64,000 nucleotides of DNA from the NCBI RefSeq assembly GCF_014641855.1, contig NZ_BMII01000027.1, positions 1 through 64,000 of the forward strand, given 5' to 3'. Position 1 is the first letter of the stretch. Each line of letters starts with the position of its first letter. The notes under the pieces are model-generated. The model saw nothing but the letters and a program-made list of their open reading frames with translations. It was not told the DNA's origin and did no database searches. The position numbers and the translations under genes were made by a program. Of the stretch, positions 8,691-18,214 are shown in pieces. This stretch comes from Shewanella inventionis (GTDB lineage Bacteria > Pseudomonadota > Gammaproteobacteria > Enterobacterales > Shewanellaceae).

Positions 8691-11009
8691 ATGAAAAAAT
8701 ATAATAGAACTTTACTGGCTGCAGCGTTTATTGCAGCTTTTGGTATTGCAGGGTGTGGCTCGGACGGATCCGATGGCGCCGACGGCGTTGATGGTGTTAA
8801 TGGCGTTGACGGAGTAGATGGTGCTGACGGTACGTCTGCTGCATTGACTGTAACAACCGTAGAAAATGCATATGACTTTAATTTAACGCTCGACCCAGCA
8901 GATATTGTGGTGGTGGGTAGCGATCCATTTAGCATTAAGTTTACTGTTTCTGGGATTGGTACAGGTAACAAAGTTGTTCCTTTTTCTGGGCTTGAAAGAG
9001 TGGCTTTATATGTGATGAGCCAATCAGAAAATACCACTGATACTGGCGCTCCTATGTTATGGACCAGTCATACTTTAGCCAATGATTTTGGCAGTAGCAT
9101 GTACTGTAACTTAACCGGTAGCACTACAGCGCGTGATGGCTCTGTGGTTAATGCCTGTACGCTTGTTGAAGATACCGCTAATCCTGGTACCTATACTGGT
9201 TCTTGGACTCACGAAGGTAATGCGCCAGTCGTATTAACCGACGGTGATGCTAACGATTTAGTTCGTGTAATTATTCGTGCTTATGATGTAGTAGACGCAG
9301 ACGGAACAAGTATCAGCGATAAAATTTTATCAACACCGTTAGATTTTATTCCTGCAACGGGTGAGCTAGCTGTTTCTGAAAAAGACTCTGTGTCGAATGC
9401 GGCATGTATTAAATGTCACAGCTCATTAGATGGTTACGCTGATACTGACATGCGTATTGCTAATATTGATGCTCACCATAATTATCAAAAAGTGGAAAAC
9501 TGTGTGGCTTGTCATAACCCAGCCTATGCGGGCGGACAAGATGATCCTGAAAAAGGCTATAACGCTAATTTCAACGCCATGATCCACACCATTCATGCGG
9601 GACATCAAATTGCAGATTCACTCACTGGCGAAGCCAAAGAAATGTTTGGTGAAATTGGTTTCCCATCTGAGTTAAATGAGTGTACAGCATGTCATGATAA
9701 CGGTACTCAGTGGAACGATAACATTTATGCTGAAGCTTGTGTGTCTTGTCACGTTGATGTCGACTTAACCACGGGTGATAACCATAATGGCATTATTCCT
9801 GCGAGTGACGCTGTATGTTCTGGTTGTCATGGTGCGGGTAGTTTAAGCCCTATGCAAGCTCATAATGTCGGCGTACGTGCAATGACGACTGATTCAATTG
9901 TCATGTCCGTAAGCAATGTGGTTTATGCTGAAGATGCAGTTGATGTAAGCGGTGTAATGCAAGACCAAATGACAATTACATTTGATGTAACAGTTGATGG
10001 CTCTCCAATTGTTGATGGATTTGATTTTGCAGATTATGCAAACTACGACGAAATCAAAACAGGTACAGTTGACGCTGATGGTACTTATTATGTGGGTACT
10101 TCTGTAAACCTATCTGGTGTAGTTTCATCTGGTGGTAAGTTTGTGGTGACTAAAGTGGCTAACTTCAATGTTGCTGGTCAAACTATCGCAATTACACCTC
10201 GCTTCTCGGTGTGTGCTGATTCAGATGCTAAATTAGTTGCCTGTCAAGATGCCAGCGGTGAAGACCAATATGCTGTTGAATATGTTGCAGTTACTATGGA
10301 CACCAAATACTGGAATCTAGCTAATGCAGATGGTTCTGGTGCTAACATTGCTCGTCAAAGTGTGCCATCAATGGTGACCGCAGATGAAGCGAAATGTAGC
10401 ACTTGTCATACTTCTCTTGGCATTGCAAAACACTATGGTAACGAACGTTTTGACCAATGTATGGGTTGTCATAACAACACATGGGGTGGTTCTTACCATG
10501 TTACTGTTGAATACAAAACAGATGAAGTTAATGACGATGGTGAACCTGTATTTGCAACCATTGATGATTTAACTTACAACAACCGCGACTTAATGACTGT
10601 TTCTCACCGCTTCCACAGTGGTTTATGGGACGATAACCGTGGTTTCCCTGCAATTAACTTAAATTCAAATATGGAAACCCAAGGTTACCCTGCTGTTGCG
10701 ACTGAATGTTCAGCTTGTCATAAAGACGACATGAATATCTTTGCTGCTGATGGTGGTTTAGCGTCAGGTAAACGTGCTATTGCGGTTAATTCTGCTGGTA
10801 CTCAGTTTATCTCTCCAGTTGCAGAGTCATGCCGTACTTGTCACGCTCACTCTGATGCCGCAGCACTGGCTCACTTTAAAGCGAATGGTGCAACAGTTGA
10901 AGGTGAACCTGATACTACTGCTGATTTACCTGTAGAGTCTTGTGCAACTTGTCATGCTGAAGGTAAAACTTACGGTATTGATACAGTGCATTCAACTGTG
11001 GCTCACTAG
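8691..11009 (+). CDS. OmcA/MtrC-family decaheme c-type cytochrome, outer-membrane lipoprotein
   Basis: The 772-residue product has a lipoprotein signal (lipobox IAGC, Cys22) and a collagen-like GxD repeat (about residues 22-48) as a possible flexible tether. It has exactly ten CxxCH haem sites: five at Cys239, 271, 331, 350 and 376 and five at Cys569, 590, 673, 714 and 751, that is two pentahaem domains alternating with beta domains, as in MtrC, MtrF and OmcA. Family role: extracellular electron transfer at the cell surface to metals, flavins or other acceptors. It is somewhat longer than MtrC (about 670) and OmcA (about 735). No mtrA/mtrB-type partner is nearby, so it would depend on a conduit encoded elsewhere. 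A terminator follows directly, so it is monocistronic. Confidence 0.93.
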   Translation: MKKYNRTLLAAAFIAAFGIAGCGSDGSDGADGVDGVNGVDGVDGADGTSAALTVTTVENAYDFNLTLDPADIVVVGSDPFSIKFTVSGIGTGNKVVPFSGLERVALYVMSQSENTTDTGAPMLWTSHTLANDFGSSMYCNLTGSTTARDGSVVNACTLVEDTANPGTYTGSWTHEGNAPVVLTDGDANDLVRVIIRAYDVVDADGTSISDKILSTPLDFIPATGELAVSEKDSVSNAACIKCHSSLDGYADTDMRIANIDAHHNYQKVENCVACHNPAYAGGQDDPEKGYNANFNAMIHTIHAGHQIADSLTGEAKEMFGEIGFPSELNECTACHDNGTQWNDNIYAEACVSCHVDVDLTTGDNHNGIIPASDAVCSGCHGAGSLSPMQAHNVGVRAMTTDSIVMSVSNVVYAEDAVDVSGVMQDQMTITFDVTVDGSPIVDGFDFADYANYDEIKTGTVDADGTYYVGTSVNLSGVVSSGGKFVVTKVANFNVAGQTIAITPRFSVCADSDAKLVACQDASGEDQYAVEYVAVTMDTKYWNLANADGSGANIARQSVPSMVTADEAKCSTCHTSLGIAKHYGNERFDQCMGCHNNTWGGSYHVTVEYKTDEVNDDGEPVFATIDDLTYNNRDLMTVSHRFHSGLWDDNRGFPAINLNSNMETQGYPAVATECSACHKDDMNIFAADGGLASGKRAIAVNSAGTQFISPVAESCRTCHAHSDAAALAHFKANGATVEGEPDTTADLPVESCATCHAEGKTYGIDTVHSTVAH

Positions 11010-11056
11010 GTTAATACAAAATACAATTTCTTAATCATCACATAAGAAACTAAGTA

Positions 11057-11089
11057 AGAGGGCGGCAGCAATGTCGCCCTCTTTTTTTT
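11057..11089 (+). terminator. Terminator of the decaheme cytochrome gene
   Basis: An 8-bp stem AGAGGGCG/CGCCCTCT with a 10-nt loop, followed by a run of T residues. Confidence 0.9.
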
Positions 11090-11107
11090 GTTTGATTTTC
11101 GGTGTAG

Positions 11108-11368
11108 CTAGGGGCGCTTCGCTGCTAGGGCGGACTTCGTCTTGCTAGGTCGCTACGCTGCTAGAGTACTACGTCGTCCCGGTAACGCTTTTGAGCCGGG
11201 ACCCAGGTGTTGGCTTTTGGGGCTTAGGTACTAGGTTCTAGATCCTAGGAACTCGCAAGCTCGCCAGAGAGCGGACTTCGTCCTGCTAGGTCGCTTTGCT
11301 TCTAAGATTTTATAGATTCTAGCCGCGCAGCGTCCTAGCAGCGTAGCGCTCTAGGTTCTAGACTCTAG
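11108..11368. repeat. CTAG-dense repetitive spacer
   Basis: Thirteen CTAG tetranucleotides occur in about 260 bases (starts at 11108, 11125, 11145, 11161, 11231, 11238, 11245, 11286, 11319, 11335, 11351, 11358 and 11365), although CTAG is scarce in enterobacteria-like genomes. Modules such as GCGGACTTCGT(C/T)(C/T)TGCTAGGTCGCT recur (11130s and 11270s), alternating with CGCTACGCTGCTAG-type units. No ORF was found. It also embeds the inverted REP-like hairpin at 11175-11208. Confidence 0.75.
11175..11208. repeat. REP-like hairpin, second copy (inverted)
   Basis: GTCCCGG and GCCGGGAC flank AACGCTTTTGA, then the text reads on to CCAGGTGTT. It is the reverse complement of the unit near 1211-1246, with one length difference in the loop. 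Confidence 0.65.
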
Positions 11369-11410
11369 CTTTAGACTCAAGAGGAGTGATCGCCATTTTA
11401 TCGTAGATAC

Positions 11411-11437
11411 AAAAAGGGAGGCATTGCTGCCTCCCTT
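11411..11437 (-). terminator. Terminator of the POT transporter gene
   Basis: A 10-bp stem AAGGGAGGCA/TGCCTCCCTT with a TTGC loop; the minus strand ends in a T-run. It lies 42 bases past the transporter stop. Confidence 0.85.
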
Positions 11438-11478
11438 GGAATTGATGATTAGCGGTGCTAATCGAGTGCTATTAGCGA

Positions 11479-13017
11479 TTATGCTGCCGTTTGTTGGCGC
11501 TGCATGGTCAATAACCATTTACCGTAGATAAAGATACCCACAGCCGAAATAATCCCGATAGCGGCAATGATGTACCATGCCATACCAATGTTATTGGCTT
11601 CATAAAGCATATGGGTTAATTGTTGTGCTTCCATGCCGGTAAAATCGACTAAACGCATAAAGGCTTCACCTTGTGGAATCGCATCAACATCAGTTTGGCT
11701 CATGCCACGGCTGACTAATTCATTACGCGAGATAATCTCTTTAGAGGCATAAATTTGGTAAAGCTTAGGGGCAAAGTAGCCTTCTAATGTCCAACCTATC
11801 CCTTGCGGTAACATCACAAAGCCTAGGTACATGGCTTTTTTACCTTCAGGGGCAATATTACCCATAAATTCGTTTTTCTTTGGGCTAATCATCATTTCAC
11901 CGAAAGAGAACATGGCGATGGCCAATACAATCATCCAGGCAGCATTAAATGCGCCTACCAGCATGATAGCGGTAATACTTAAGATACAGCCCACTAACAT
12001 TGCGGTGGTAATACGGTACTTGGCAGTAAATGCAGCCACCAAGAAACAGGTAGTCATGATCATACCGGCGTTAAGGTTTAACATGCCTTCTGGCATGACC
12101 TTAGTCCCTTCATTATTTAGGCCAAGCCAGAATTGTAAAATACCGTTGCTGGTGCCTTCTGGGCCAAATAATGAGGTGACAATAATGCTGGTATCAACCC
12201 ATTCGGCAATATGAATAGGCAGTACGTCAAATAACGAGTTATATAAAAACCAGAAGCCTGCAAATACCAACATGTAGTAAATCACGACTGGCTTTTTAAG
12301 TTCGTTTAATGCGTCTTTCCATAATGCTTCTTGTTGGATTTCGCCAGATTTTATTTTTTTGGCACGTTCTAAACGTTCATCTTTACCTGGCTCTTTATAA
12401 GCCAGTAAAAACAAAAAGTTGAATGAGATGATGGCTGCACAGGCATAAAACACATTGTCCCACGATAACTGACGCATATGCACAGCAACCAATGGCCCTA
12501 AGAAACCACCGATATTAACTACCTGGTAAAATATGCCCCAGGCCATTGAGGTGTTTTCGCGTTTAGTCGACAACACTAATGTGCCTTGAATACCGGGCTT
12601 AAATACCCCTGTACCTGCGGCAAGCAACATGGCTCCGGCTAAAAATCCCCAAAAGTTTGGGAAAAACGCCATGGTGAGATAGCCCATGATTTTAATAATG
12701 GTTGATACAAAAATGGTTTCTTTGTAGCCAACTCGATCGGAAATACCACCAGTTAATACTGGAATAAAGGTTTGTAGCATAGCCCATACAGCAATGATGA
12801 TGCCGTAATCGTGCAAATCGATGCCTAAACCACCCTCAGATACGGGGGATTTGGCATATAAACCGGCAGAGGCTTTTACGCCATAGTAGGCGATACGTTC
12901 AACCAGCTCCATGCCGCCGACCAGCCAAAAAATATAACCGAGGCTAGTGATTGATGCCCACATTCCCAGTTGTTTTACTTCACTCAGGTCGTTGCCTGAA
13001 TGCGAATTAGTGCTCAT
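11479..13017 (-). CDS. POT/PTR-type MFS transporter (peptide:proton symporter-like)
   Basis: The 512-residue product has about 12-14 membrane segments. It carries the ER-A-Y-Y-G motif in the first helix (VERIAYYGVKASAGLY), the GGISDRVGYKE loop 2-3 motif and FYQVVNIGGFLGP in the fifth segment, all marks of the proton-dependent oligopeptide transporter group of the major facilitator superfamily. Members import di- and tripeptides, some other solutes. A long cytoplasmic loop (about residues 210-245) is charged. It is transcribed towards the CTAG-rich spacer and has its own terminator. The substrate is inferred only at family level. Confidence 0.85.
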   Translation of the reverse strand: MSTNSHSGNDLSEVKQLGMWASITSLGYIFWLVGGMELVERIAYYGVKASAGLYAKSPVSEGGLGIDLHDYGIIIAVWAMLQTFIPVLTGGISDRVGYKETIFVSTIIKIMGYLTMAFFPNFWGFLAGAMLLAAGTGVFKPGIQGTLVLSTKRENTSMAWGIFYQVVNIGGFLGPLVAVHMRQLSWDNVFYACAAIISFNFLFLLAYKEPGKDERLERAKKIKSGEIQQEALWKDALNELKKPVVIYYMLVFAGFWFLYNSLFDVLPIHIAEWVDTSIIVTSLFGPEGTSNGILQFWLGLNNEGTKVMPEGMLNLNAGMIMTTCFLVAAFTAKYRITTAMLVGCILSITAIMLVGAFNAAWMIVLAIAMFSFGEMMISPKKNEFMGNIAPEGKKAMYLGFVMLPQGIGWTLEGYFAPKLYQIYASKEIISRNELVSRGMSQTDVDAIPQGEAFMRLVDFTGMEAQQLTHMLYEANNIGMAWYIIAAIGIISAVGIFIYGKWLLTMQRQQTAA

Positions 13018-13094
13018 AAGTCACCCTTTATTATTGTGTGTTGAGTTAACGCAAGACACTCTACCTAAGTTGAGGGAAAATATCCAAAAAACAA

Positions 13095-13118
13095 AAAGCG
13101 GATCGTGAGATCCGCTTT
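13095..13118 (-). terminator. Terminator of the SEC-C protein gene
   Basis: A 10-bp stem AAAGCGGATC/GATCCGCTTT with a GTGA loop; on the minus strand it is followed by a T-rich run. It lies just past the stop of the SEC-C gene and before the POT transporter start. Confidence 0.85.
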
Positions 13119-13153
13119 GTTTATTGTCAATTGCTGTGCATTTTAGCCGATAT

Positions 13154-13492
13154 TTAGGCGCCACAACATTTTTTATATTTTTTGCCACTGCCGCAAGTGC
13201 ATACATCATTACGGTTAGGTTTTGCGTCAAACGTAACGGTTTTAGGTTTGTTCAGTAAACCTGTTAGCTCAACAATGTTCTCGGCTTTATCGGCATCAAC
13301 AGTAATGTTAGCAAATAGCTTGTGCTCAGCGACCATGGTGGCAACTTCTGCTTTGCGATCTTCAGTTTGCACCGTGAGGTTTAGCGGTGAAATTTCAGTA
13401 CCCGGTTTAGTCGCTCGTTTGGTGTTATAACCGCTTTCGCCATAGGCTGGCTTTGGGGTTCTGCGACCTTTAAAAAAGAATTTATCAGACAT
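13154..13492 (-). CDS. SEC-C metal-binding motif protein (PBPRA1643-like)
   Basis: The 112-residue product ends in [18 protein letters not shown], the zinc-binding SEC-C signature (CxCGSGxKYKxCC) found at the end of SecA and of many small proteins. The N-terminus is basic ([15 protein letters not shown]) and the middle is a short soluble domain. Small SEC-C proteins of this layout are common in Shewanella, Vibrio and Photobacterium and are uncharacterised; ribosome or SecB contact is a guess from the motif. It has its own terminator. Confidence 0.88.
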   Translation of the reverse strand: MSDKFFFKGRRTPKPAYGESGYNTKRATKPGTEISPLNLTVQTEDRKAEVATMVAEHKLFANITVDADKAENIVELTGLLNKPKTVTFDAKPNRNDVCTCGSGKKYKKCCGA

Positions 13493-13590
13493 GGTTTTGA
13501 CCCATTAAATAGAATGATGATATTGGCGCAAGCTTATACAGCAAAAACGCAAAATGGGATATTAAAGTTTGCTATAAGTATAAAATAAAA

Positions 13591-13615
13591 AAACCAGCGA
13601 CACATCGCTGGTTTT
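13591..13615 (-). terminator. Terminator for valS (displaced by a repeat element)
   Basis: A 10-bp stem AAACCAGCGA/TCGCTGGTTT with a CACA loop and A/T runs on both sides, so it can work in either direction. Reading from valS, it comes after the MITE-like element at 13631-13796. Confidence 0.8.
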
Positions 13616-13630
13616 TAGTGTCAATGTAAC

Positions 13631-13796
13631 TAATACCAATCAGCACAAGAATGTGATCATTCTTACTGGTTAAAATCGCTTATAAGGTCGTTAGAAATTT
13701 TGAAGGTAGAATAACTAGCTCGCTGCAATTTCTGCCTTATTCTAAGCGATTTTTACTACGCAATCTCTGATCACTTATTTATCCTGATTGGTATAT
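13631..13796. mobile_element. MITE-like palindromic repeat 3' of valS
   Basis: The ends ATACCAATCAG (13633-13643) and CTGATTGGTAT (13784-13794) are perfect inverted repeats. Inside, TGTGATCA/TGATCAC and AAAATCGCTTA/TAAGCGATTTT pair again, so about 165 bases can form one long structure. No ORF is present. The element starts four bases past the valS stop and separates that gene from its terminator. Confidence 0.75.
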
Positions 13797-13800
13797 TTGA

Positions 13801-16713
13801 TTACGCTTCTATTTTAGCCAGCTCAACTTTTTGCTCGTTTAATTTTTCAATATCACGAGTTAAGTCGGTCATTTTTGCGCGCTCTTTATCAATAACGGCG
13901 GCAGGGGCTTTGGCCACAAAACCTTCGTTAGATAATTTGCCTTCAATACGGGCAATTTCTTGCGCTAGCTTTTCTAGTTGCTTGTCGATACGCGCCATTT
14001 CAGCAGCTACATCAATTAAGCCGGCCATTGGAATGAGTAGCTCCATATTGCCCACTAACTGGGTTGTCGACATTGGCGCGCTGTCACCTTCCTCAAGCAC
14101 TGTGATGGTTTCAAGCTTGGCAAGACTTGCAAAGAAAGCTTGGTTGGCTTCAAGGCGAATACGGTCTTGATAACTTACACCACGCACTAAGGCATTAAGT
14201 GGCTTAGACGGGGCAATGTTTAGCTCGGCGCGAATGTTACGTACTGCCACAATCACTTGTTTAACCCATTCCAAATCGGCCATTGCTGTGGCATCAACTT
14301 GATCAGCTTGATAGGTTGGGAACGTGGCCAACATCAAGGTGTCACCGGTTACGCCGGCTAACGGCTTAACACGCTGCCAAATGGTTTCGGTAATATATGG
14401 CATGATTGGGTGCATTAAACGCTGCATTTTTTCAAGCACGGTCACTAATGTATGGCGTGTGCCACGCATTTGCGCTTCGCTGCCACTTTGCATTACAGGC
14501 TTGGTGAGCTCTAAATACCAGTCACAGAATTGGTTCCAGGTGAACTCGTATAAAGTGTTAGCTGCCAAGTCGAAACGGTAAGCGGCCATGTGGTCGTCGA
14601 AGGTTTTTACGGTTTGGTTGAATAAACCAATAATCCAACGGTCGGCTAATGACAGCTCCATTTCACCTGGTTTGCCGTCAACTAAGATTTGGCCGCAATC
14701 AAGTGGTGTGCCAGCTTCGTCGCTGTCTGGGTTGGTTTGAGTTTCTGTGTTCATCAGCACGTAGCGTGATGCGTTCCATAACTTATTACAGAAACTACGG
14801 TAACCGTCTAGGCGCTTCATGTCCCAGTTAATGTCGCGACCGGTTGATGCCATTGCAGCTAAAGTAAAGCGCAATGCGTCAGTACCGTGCGCTTCAATGC
14901 CTTCGCTAAACTCTTTGCGGGTACTCTTTTCAATTTTTGCGGCCAGCTGTGGCTGCATCATGTTGCCGGTACGTTTTTCAACTAGCGCTTCGAGTTCAAT
15001 ACCGTCAATCATGTCTAATGGGTCAAGTACGTTACCTTTAGATTTTGACATCTTGTTACCGGCTTCGTCACGGATAAGACCGGTCACGTAAACGGTTTTA
15101 AAAGGCACTTGTGGTTTGCCGTTTTCATCTTTAATGAAATGCATGGTCATCATGATCATACGGGCAACCCAGAAAAAGATGATGTCAAAACCTGTGACCA
15201 ACACATCTGTTGGGTGGAAGGTTTTTAAGTCTTCTAAATTGTCTGGCCAGCCTAGGGTTGAGAATGTCCATAACGCTGAGCTAAACCAGGTATCTAATAC
15301 GTCATCGTCTTGGCGCAGTAAGGCTGAGTCGGCAAGTTTATGCTTGGCGCGTACTTCTGCTTCGTTACGGCCAACGTACACTTTGCCGTTTTCGTCATAC
15401 CAGGCTGGAATACGGTGTCCCCACCATAACTGGCGTGAAATACACCAGTCGTTGATGTCGCGCATCCACGAAAAGTACATGTTTTCGTATTGCTGTGGCA
15501 CAAATTTGATTTCGCCGGTTTCAACCGCTTCGATGGCGGTTTTAGCCATAGACTCAACGGCCACGTACCACTGGTCTGTGAGTAATGGTTCAATCACCAC
15601 ACCTGAGCGATCGCCATATGGCACTTTTAAGCCGTGTGGCGCGACTTTTTCAAGTAAACCTAGGGTGTCAAATTCTGCCACGATTGCATCACGGGCTTTA
15701 AAACGATCTAGGCCAACATAACGCTCTGGTAAGGCCATTTCGATGTCTTTGTTTGGCGTGCCGTCGGTGTTAATCACTTCAACAAAGCTACGTACTGATG
15801 CATCTAACGTGAAGATGTTGTACATAGGCAATGCATGACGCTTACCCACTTCATAGTCGTTAAAGTCGTGTGCTGGGGTGATTTTTACGCAGCCTGTGCC
15901 AAATTCCATGTCGACATAATCGTCGGCAACAATCGGGATTAATCGATTAACGATTGGTAGTAAAATGAACTTACCGATGAGTGACTGGTAACGCTCGTCA
16001 TCTGGGTGCACAGCAACTGCACTGTCACCTAGCATGGTTTCTGGGCGGGTTGTGGCAACTTCGAGGTAGTCTTTACCGTCGGCCGTGAGCGCACCTTGTG
16101 CCAAAGGATAGCGGAAGTGCCACATGTGGCCTTGCTTTTCTTTGTTTTCAACTTCTAAGTCTGAAATGGCGGTGTGTAGCTTTGGATCCCAGTTTACTAG
16201 GCGCTTGCCGCGATAAATTAATTCGTCATCATAAAGACGCACAAACACTTCTTGAACCGCTTTTGATAAGCCTTCGTCCATGGTGAAACGTTCGCGATCC
16301 CAATCAACTGAGGCGCCCATGCGACGAAGTTGTTTGGTGATGGTGCCGCCAGACTGTGCTTTCCAGTCCCAGACTTTATCGATAAAGGCGTCACGGCCTA
16401 AATCGTGGCGTGTTTTACCTTCTTCGGCTTCAAGCTTGCGCTCCACCAACATTTGCGTGGCGATACCGGCGTGGTCGGTACCCACTTGCCAAAGGGTATT
16501 TTTACCCTTCATGCGTTGATAGCGGGTGAGGGTATCCATGATAGTGTCTTGGAATGCATGACCCATGTGTAAGCTACCGGTTACGTTCGGTGGCGGGATC
16601 ATGATGCAGTAGTTGCCTTGTGATTCATCACCATGGGGCTTGAAGTAACCTTGCTCTTCCCAATTTTGGTAAAGGGCTTGTTCGATAGACTTTGGGTTGT
16701 ATGTTTTTTCCAT
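13801..16713 (-). CDS. valS: Valyl-tRNA synthetase
   Basis: This class I aminoacyl-tRNA synthetase charges tRNA-Val in the cytoplasm. Seen in the 970-residue product: the HIGH-type motif [14 protein letters not shown] (about residues 41-54), the CP1 editing domain with [22 protein letters not shown], the KMSKS motif ([13 protein letters not shown], about residue 555), the anticodon-binding domain and a C-terminal coiled coil ([21 protein letters not shown]). Length agrees with proteobacterial ValS (about 950). It follows holC in the same direction with a short gap, as in the classical pepA-holC-valS order. Confidence 0.97.
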   Translation of the reverse strand: MEKTYNPKSIEQALYQNWEEQGYFKPHGDESQGNYCIMIPPPNVTGSLHMGHAFQDTIMDTLTRYQRMKGKNTLWQVGTDHAGIATQMLVERKLEAEEGKTRHDLGRDAFIDKVWDWKAQSGGTITKQLRRMGASVDWDRERFTMDEGLSKAVQEVFVRLYDDELIYRGKRLVNWDPKLHTAISDLEVENKEKQGHMWHFRYPLAQGALTADGKDYLEVATTRPETMLGDSAVAVHPDDERYQSLIGKFILLPIVNRLIPIVADDYVDMEFGTGCVKITPAHDFNDYEVGKRHALPMYNIFTLDASVRSFVEVINTDGTPNKDIEMALPERYVGLDRFKARDAIVAEFDTLGLLEKVAPHGLKVPYGDRSGVVIEPLLTDQWYVAVESMAKTAIEAVETGEIKFVPQQYENMYFSWMRDINDWCISRQLWWGHRIPAWYDENGKVYVGRNEAEVRAKHKLADSALLRQDDDVLDTWFSSALWTFSTLGWPDNLEDLKTFHPTDVLVTGFDIIFFWVARMIMMTMHFIKDENGKPQVPFKTVYVTGLIRDEAGNKMSKSKGNVLDPLDMIDGIELEALVEKRTGNMMQPQLAAKIEKSTRKEFSEGIEAHGTDALRFTLAAMASTGRDINWDMKRLDGYRSFCNKLWNASRYVLMNTETQTNPDSDEAGTPLDCGQILVDGKPGEMELSLADRWIIGLFNQTVKTFDDHMAAYRFDLAANTLYEFTWNQFCDWYLELTKPVMQSGSEAQMRGTRHTLVTVLEKMQRLMHPIMPYITETIWQRVKPLAGVTGDTLMLATFPTYQADQVDATAMADLEWVKQVIVAVRNIRAELNIAPSKPLNALVRGVSYQDRIRLEANQAFFASLAKLETITVLEEGDSAPMSTTQLVGNMELLIPMAGLIDVAAEMARIDKQLEKLAQEIARIEGKLSNEGFVAKAPAAVIDKERAKMTDLTRDIEKLNEQKVELAKIEA

Positions 16714-16745
16714 AGGAGCGTTATGTTCTCTATCTAAATAAGTGT

Positions 16746-17195
16746 TTATTCTGCTAATGCTTGGGTGCTAGGTGTGATGCCGGCACTTTGGTATTGACGG
16801 TAGCGATTGCGGGCAATGCGCTTGAGTTCATCGTCATTAGCGACAAAATCGATAATATGGGGCAAGTTTACCGCAAAAGTGGGCATTTGGTCTGCAAGAT
16901 TAATCAGAACTTGGCGACTTTTATTTGGCCCTAGGGTGTCAAAACCAATTTCAACAGGCGCGCCTGTTACAGGGCCTTCACCTTTTAAATTGTGCGGTAC
17001 AAAGGCGTTTGGCTCAAATTGCCACAGTAACTCGTCAATTGCATAGGCTTGTTGTTTGTCTTTGCAATGAATATAGACGGTTTTTTGCTGGCGATAATGT
17101 TGTTCTGCTAACCGGCAGGCAGCCAAATAAAGCGCATCTAATGCACTCATTTGATTATGATTATCAGGCATAAGGTAAAACAAGGCTTGAGTCAT
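16746..17195 (-). CDS. holC: DNA polymerase III chi subunit
   Basis: HolC is the clamp-loader accessory subunit that contacts single-stranded DNA-binding protein. The 149-residue product from the ATG at 17195 ([11 protein letters not shown]) matches the usual length of about 147; the frame is open 12 codons further upstream to a GTG, but that would add an N-terminal tail not expected in the family. Seen: the [25 protein letters not shown] and [17 protein letters not shown] segments typical of chi. It lies directly before valS. Neither start has a strong Shine-Dalgarno, so the start is moderately sure. Confidence 0.88.
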   Translation of the reverse strand: MTQALFYLMPDNHNQMSALDALYLAACRLAEQHYRQQKTVYIHCKDKQQAYAIDELLWQFEPNAFVPHNLKGEGPVTGAPVEIGFDTLGPNKSRQVLINLADQMPTFAVNLPHIIDFVANDDELKRIARNRYRQYQSAGITPSTQALAE

Positions 17196-17305
17196 GTTGT
17201 GCAGCTTTTTAGCGGTTAATAAGTTGGCCACGAGTTTACACTAAAATCGCTTGCGGGTTAATGGCTGTGGTTCTGCGATTTATATGACATTTGCATTAGC
17301 TACCC

Positions 17306-18010
17306 TTAGCGAATTAGTTCACATTTTACATGGGTAGGGCTTGTGCCTTTGGTGCACTCTTTTAATGCTCTGCGTTGTGCTTTTAGCATTGTGTCATAAC
17401 CAAAACCGTAGCCATAGCGAATATGACCACTCTCGCTAACAGCAACAGCAAGAGCTTTGTGATCGTTAAAGTCTTTAAATTGCTTTAACACTTCGATCAG
17501 ATTTTGATCATTTGTTATGAATTGACACGCTTTAGCTTTTGGGTTTTGTTCGCAAGCTAATGGATATTGATCAATTACATGATATGAAATATCGATACTG
17601 TTAAACCAAGAAGACCAGCTGGTTTCTTTTATCTCATTTGTAAGATCAGCAGGAACATGAATTTGCAGTTGTTGGTTGTCAGAATCTTGTGGCCCTAACC
17701 AGACTAAGTTGAGTTTATTGTCGTTAGGGTGGCCGTCTGCAACAAGCACATCGCCTGCGCAGTTTTCGCACAGTTGCTCATCTGCTTTTATGATTGATAT
17801 TTGGGTTGAGAAGCCAGAAGCGCCGCTGCAACTTCGTTCAAAGATAACAGCTTTGTACATGTTATCTAATGATAGCGATTCGGTGTAAACGGTATTACCG
17901 CACATGGAGTTAAGTAGCCAGCCCAATAGAATGGCCGCTAACCCATAAAGGGCTAACGCGCTGACGATGGTAATGATAATGACTTTTAACGCTTTCATCT
18001 GAACATCCAT
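17306..18010 (-). CDS. Membrane-anchored hypothetical protein with DUF4189-like C-terminus
   Basis: The 234-residue product has one N-terminal membrane segment (about residues 8-32, VIIITIVSALALYGLAAILLGWLL) and a periplasmic remainder. Several cysteines (C37, C60, C79, C82 and later ones) suggest disulfides. The last 60 residues (KALAVAVSESGHIRYGYGFGYDTMLKAQRRALKECTK then a final C) resemble the small DUF4189-type repeat in which an Ala-rich helix is followed by ALxxC. No function is known. It sits between pepA and holC, which are neighbours in most related genomes, so it looks like an insertion into a conserved block. Confidence 0.65.
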   Translation of the reverse strand: MDVQMKALKVIIITIVSALALYGLAAILLGWLLNSMCGNTVYTESLSLDNMYKAVIFERSCSGASGFSTQISIIKADEQLCENCAGDVLVADGHPNDNKLNLVWLGPQDSDNQQLQIHVPADLTNEIKETSWSSWFNSIDISYHVIDQYPLACEQNPKAKACQFITNDQNLIEVLKQFKDFNDHKALAVAVSESGHIRYGYGFGYDTMLKAQRRALKECTKGTSPTHVKCELIR

Positions 18011-18214
18011 TTCAATGACTTTAATGCAATAAAGTAGAGGGTATTGGGTATAAAAAGGCTAAATGTAGTAATTACCTTTGCCTTGTTTGCTGCGGGCTTT
18101 GGCTTGGTTCATCTTAACCCCATGTAGACGCTAAACAATATAATGGTTACTTTACTTAATTTAACAAGTTAAACATTGTTTATGCTCGATTTTTAGGGGA
18201 TGAATTAAGCTGGG

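Noticed and set aside
14819..15721. Long plus-strand ORFs opposite valS
   Set aside because: Shadow frames of a highly expressed gene; composition and lack of start signals argue against them.
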